From: Phlebiopsis flavidoalba | Lineage: Eukaryota; Basidiomycota; Agaricomycetes; Polyporales; Phanerochaetaceae | DNA length: 64,000 nt | Direction of reading: 5' to 3' | Assembly: GCA_035772785.1 (NCBI GenBank) | Contig: JAOCPU010000006.1 | Span: 1-64,000 of the forward strand | Part shown: piece after piece, positions 61,601 through 64,000 of the stretch | Position numbering within the stretch: the stretch's first letter is position 1 | How the letters are laid out: each line of letters begins with the position of its first letter | Position numbers and translations under genes: made by a program | The notes under the pieces: model-generated | The model's database searches: none | Told to the model about the DNA's origin: nothing | The model's input: only the letters and a program-made list of their open reading frames with translations

Positions 61601-63479
61601 GCCGTCGAAGACAACACTTCCACACAGGGTAGTCCGGATGGCCTTGGTAGAGAAGGTACTGTTTCGCAAGATTCTTGCACGGGCCTTTCATGCGGAACAA
61701 TTCCCCGTTTCTGCTCGCAGCACTTGCACTGCTATCAGGATTTCCCTCCCTACCTTCAAGCGACATCAGGTCTATAGCATAGTCCTAATTACGCTGTGGC
61801 GTTACACGTAATTCAGTTATTACACATGCCGTCGCCACCTAGCCCTCTTTATCTCTTCTCCTTTCAGCAAGCACTGCCCCTCGCCACGCCTTATCTGGAA
61901 TGGGGGTTCGCCAAGATATACCTGCCGGTGCTCCTACTATTCTCCCTGCTCTCTGATTGCCTCAATATTTTACTGTCACTATCGTTAGCGGACATCACCA
62001 TCTTCTCCGCCACACAACACAGTCGCATAACTGCCCCTCGTTTAAGCACGAACTGTGTTTCTCATGCTACTAGTAGTCCATACTATTGTTGCTAATAATG
62101 CTCGCTTGTGAAATGCTTGTCCTCGTGTGTACCCCTTCGTTCTCTGTGCGTACTCATCAGCTAGTCCGTGGGACCGTATTCACGAAGCCTGGGGCTCGAC
62201 GACCCGAAAGGCCTTCGTCAAAACCGTCTTGATTTTTACACTTCTCCCCAAAATTAATTTCTATATATCGCCCTACCTTTCCATTTCCATCCGCCTCAGA
62301 CGTTTTCTTCGTTAAATGCGCGCTGCATTATTTTTTATCACAGTCCTTCGACGGATACTGTGGTGGATTTACTGTGGGGCCGCTAATCGGCTCTTCTCAC
62401 TTGTTTATCTTTATGATTGGAATATTTGTATAAATGGATCGTGTGTACTTCTAATCCCACGCTACCCGGTGAAAAACGGGTAAGGGTATTGTGAGCATTT
62501 CTGTTCTTTTACTACGCCCGCTTTTAATCGCTGCAAGATCTGGCACCCTAAACGCCCATGGACGCGTGCATTGACCAGAAATATCGTCATCTGTCCATTC
62601 TTTGAGTGCATACGTGATCCATCGTGCTGTGCCCAGCTTGCGCCGTGCTTTGGCCAGTTTTTCATTCTGAGTATCGGAGCTGATGGCTGTCCGGGAGCGC
62701 TGTCGGACGACGATTGAGGAGACCATCAGTCACAAGTATGTCATACTCGAAAGCAAGTTCAATTTCTCGGATTCGTTTAGGCATCAAAAATCATTTCAGT
62801 GCCTACCCTAGAATGACTGCAACCAAACTAGGACAACCAAGGTGCGCGCACGAGCCGAGCTACCTGTCGGGAGTATTCAAAACGTTCGGTCACCGCCCTT
62901 GGATACATAGCCTCTCGTTCGTTCTACTATAAACTAATATTATCGTCACTACCCTCCAAGTTCCTCCAAAAAGGCTCCATGGACATTCAAATTTCTCCAT
63001 CGTTATGATTTTTATGACCATGACATCTGGGTATATTCCAGAGTAAATATCGACTGGAACATGGACGGCGCGGGCATACGAGCGAGCGTAGCTCGGCGAG
63101 GACCGCGCCCGAGAGGTCAGTCCGAGTGTTGGGCCTCAAGCAGAGCGTGGGGCTTACCACCCCCTTGACATGCAAACTGTAAAAGATGTAAAGGAAACGT
63201 ATGATTATATTTATGATGTTGAGTATATACTGGGAGGCAAATACCGCCACGCTATGGCTGAGAGGTAGCGGGCTATGCCGTGCGCGCACGGCCCTACCTT
63301 TTTATACAGTCCTTTACCTGCATAACCTAAGTGCCAGTGCAGTGGTCCCATTTTTTGACATTGTTCAGGTGGCCCGATGTGCGCTTACATACGAGAGGCG
63401 CCACCAAGGCGCCACAACGGCGTCGCTGTGGGTCTTCGCGCGTCGTTTCGAACTGGTCCAACTGGGACCATGTACGAGA
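58658..63479. other. Unassigned interval with weak plus-strand frames
   Basis: 58660-59060 is T-rich and looks like a 3' untranslated region. 59550-60670 carries plus frames including a 157-codon one (60194-60667, with RALEYSRPDLAKYT and ASASLADAFDAVCREPG). 60890-61250 reads PDEIWCPESLSTEGDKTAFI with LLVYLHYLRHLRRRTYSVDD and VWEEWATRSQRQLRSAASRN. 61374-61811 reads SLDLLAYLGILNNVMRLNPP. They could be exons of one unknown plus-strand gene. 61800-62400 is T/C-rich and non-coding in appearance. 62450-62726 has a minus frame (KLAKARRKLGTARWITYALK) of unknown status. 62730-63479 shows nothing. Confidence 0.3.
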
Positions 63480-64000
63480 ATGTCGTCCTCATCAAAAAAG
63501 CCAAAGCGCGTCGCACCAAACAAGAGGTAGCCGTCTAAGCAAGCGGGACAAAGACCCTAATGATGATGAAGAAATTCCAACGGCTCTCAACCAGACGCAA
63601 ACGCCCCTTCTTCAACCTCCGGTCCACTCGTACCGTACGGGGCAACAGGAACACCGCCTTTGACAGCATGCTGTATGCATGCTGTTTTGCGCCAGTATTT
63701 CCGGAAATTTTCTTCGGACGAAGTTGCTGTCAAGGGTCTCAAGGAATGGCTCGTCGCTGTGCCCGATTACCTCATACCCAGACTATTCGCTATCATGAGA
63801 GACGGAGGGAATTTATCCATCCAACGGGACTTTATCGCTGCAGTAAGTCGTAAACAAAATCTAGACTGGTGCATCTAAATCCCTTTCTCTGTTTGCAAGT
63901 ATCTCTTGAGGGGCACTCATCTATCATATGTAGATGGTAATAATATGCCCGAAGTCAGTAGACATGTAGTAACCGCAATCACGCGGCGAGCCCCAACGCG
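63480..64000 (+). CDS. Hypothetical protein, 5' part, runs off the window
   Basis: ATG 63480 gives a basic, probably disordered N-terminus, MSSSSKKPKRVAPNKR, with one extra-base break, then SRLSKRDKDPNDDEEIPTAL and NQTQTPLLQPPVHSYRTGQQ. A second break near 63660 leads to VLRQYFRKFSSDEVAVKGLK then EWLVAVPDYLIPRLFAIMRD and GGNLSIQRDFIAA, a well-formed amphipathic helical segment. A GTAAGT donor at about 63843 ends the exon, and an acceptor near 63931 (TATGTAG) may start the next. The NLS-like KKPKR suggests a nuclear protein. I cannot name the family. Confidence 0.5.

Overview
The window reads as nuclear DNA of a basidiomycete fungus, probably an Agaricomycete. GC content is near 50%, genes lie on both strands, and introns are short (about 48-75 nt, GTGAGT...CAG type). 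Recognisable products are typical of fungi: a QDE-1-type RNA-dependent RNA polymerase, a CAP/PR-1 secreted protein, a basidiomycete-style BTB protein, EMC7, eIF3k and an AVT1-type vacuolar transporter. A Rhizoctonia/Ceratobasidium-like source is a guess from protein flavour only. There is no sign of a prokaryote, plasmid or virus.

Almost no gene is readable in one frame. Family motifs follow one another in the right order but jump frames, often at single extra bases and at homopolymers. Because this also hits housekeeping genes (eIF3k, the WDR5/Swd3 homologue, EMC7, polyubiquitin), I favour residual insertion-type sequence error over wholesale pseudogenisation. I cannot exclude a decayed duplicate segment. 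Gene limits are therefore approximate except where an ATG, splice site or stop is stated.

Layout. 1-8400: two same-strand tandem copies of an RdRP gene, offset by about 5 kb; the catalytic DxDGD loop is altered in both. 9720-10863: polyubiquitin, with one perfect monomer, half of a second, then decayed monomers. 11200-13950: a WDR5/Swd3-like WD40 gene and eIF3k, divergent from a short shared promoter. 14140-16960: AVT1-like amino acid transporter. 17000-24900: mostly unassigned, with weak coding traces. 24900-27880: Ser/Pro/Arg-rich disordered protein, divergent from a Gfo/Idh/MocA oxidoreductase (28170-30179) that appears to use an 8-nt microexon. 30180-37500: unassigned, partly very GC-rich. 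37510-41090: Q/G/N-rich protein that may be a translational regulator. 44831-45987: EMC7. 46064-46733: orphan. 47352-48815: secreted CAP protein. 49138-50258: Dlt1-like membrane protein. 50296-51620: glutathione-transferase-like. 52968-53942: BTB/POZ. 56147-58657: Ser/Pro-rich protein. 63480 to the end: start of an unknown gene.

The genes do not form one pathway. This is an ordinary fungal gene neighbourhood whose distinctive element is the tandem RdRP pair (RNA silencing). I see no tRNA, rRNA, CRISPR array or intact transposable element.
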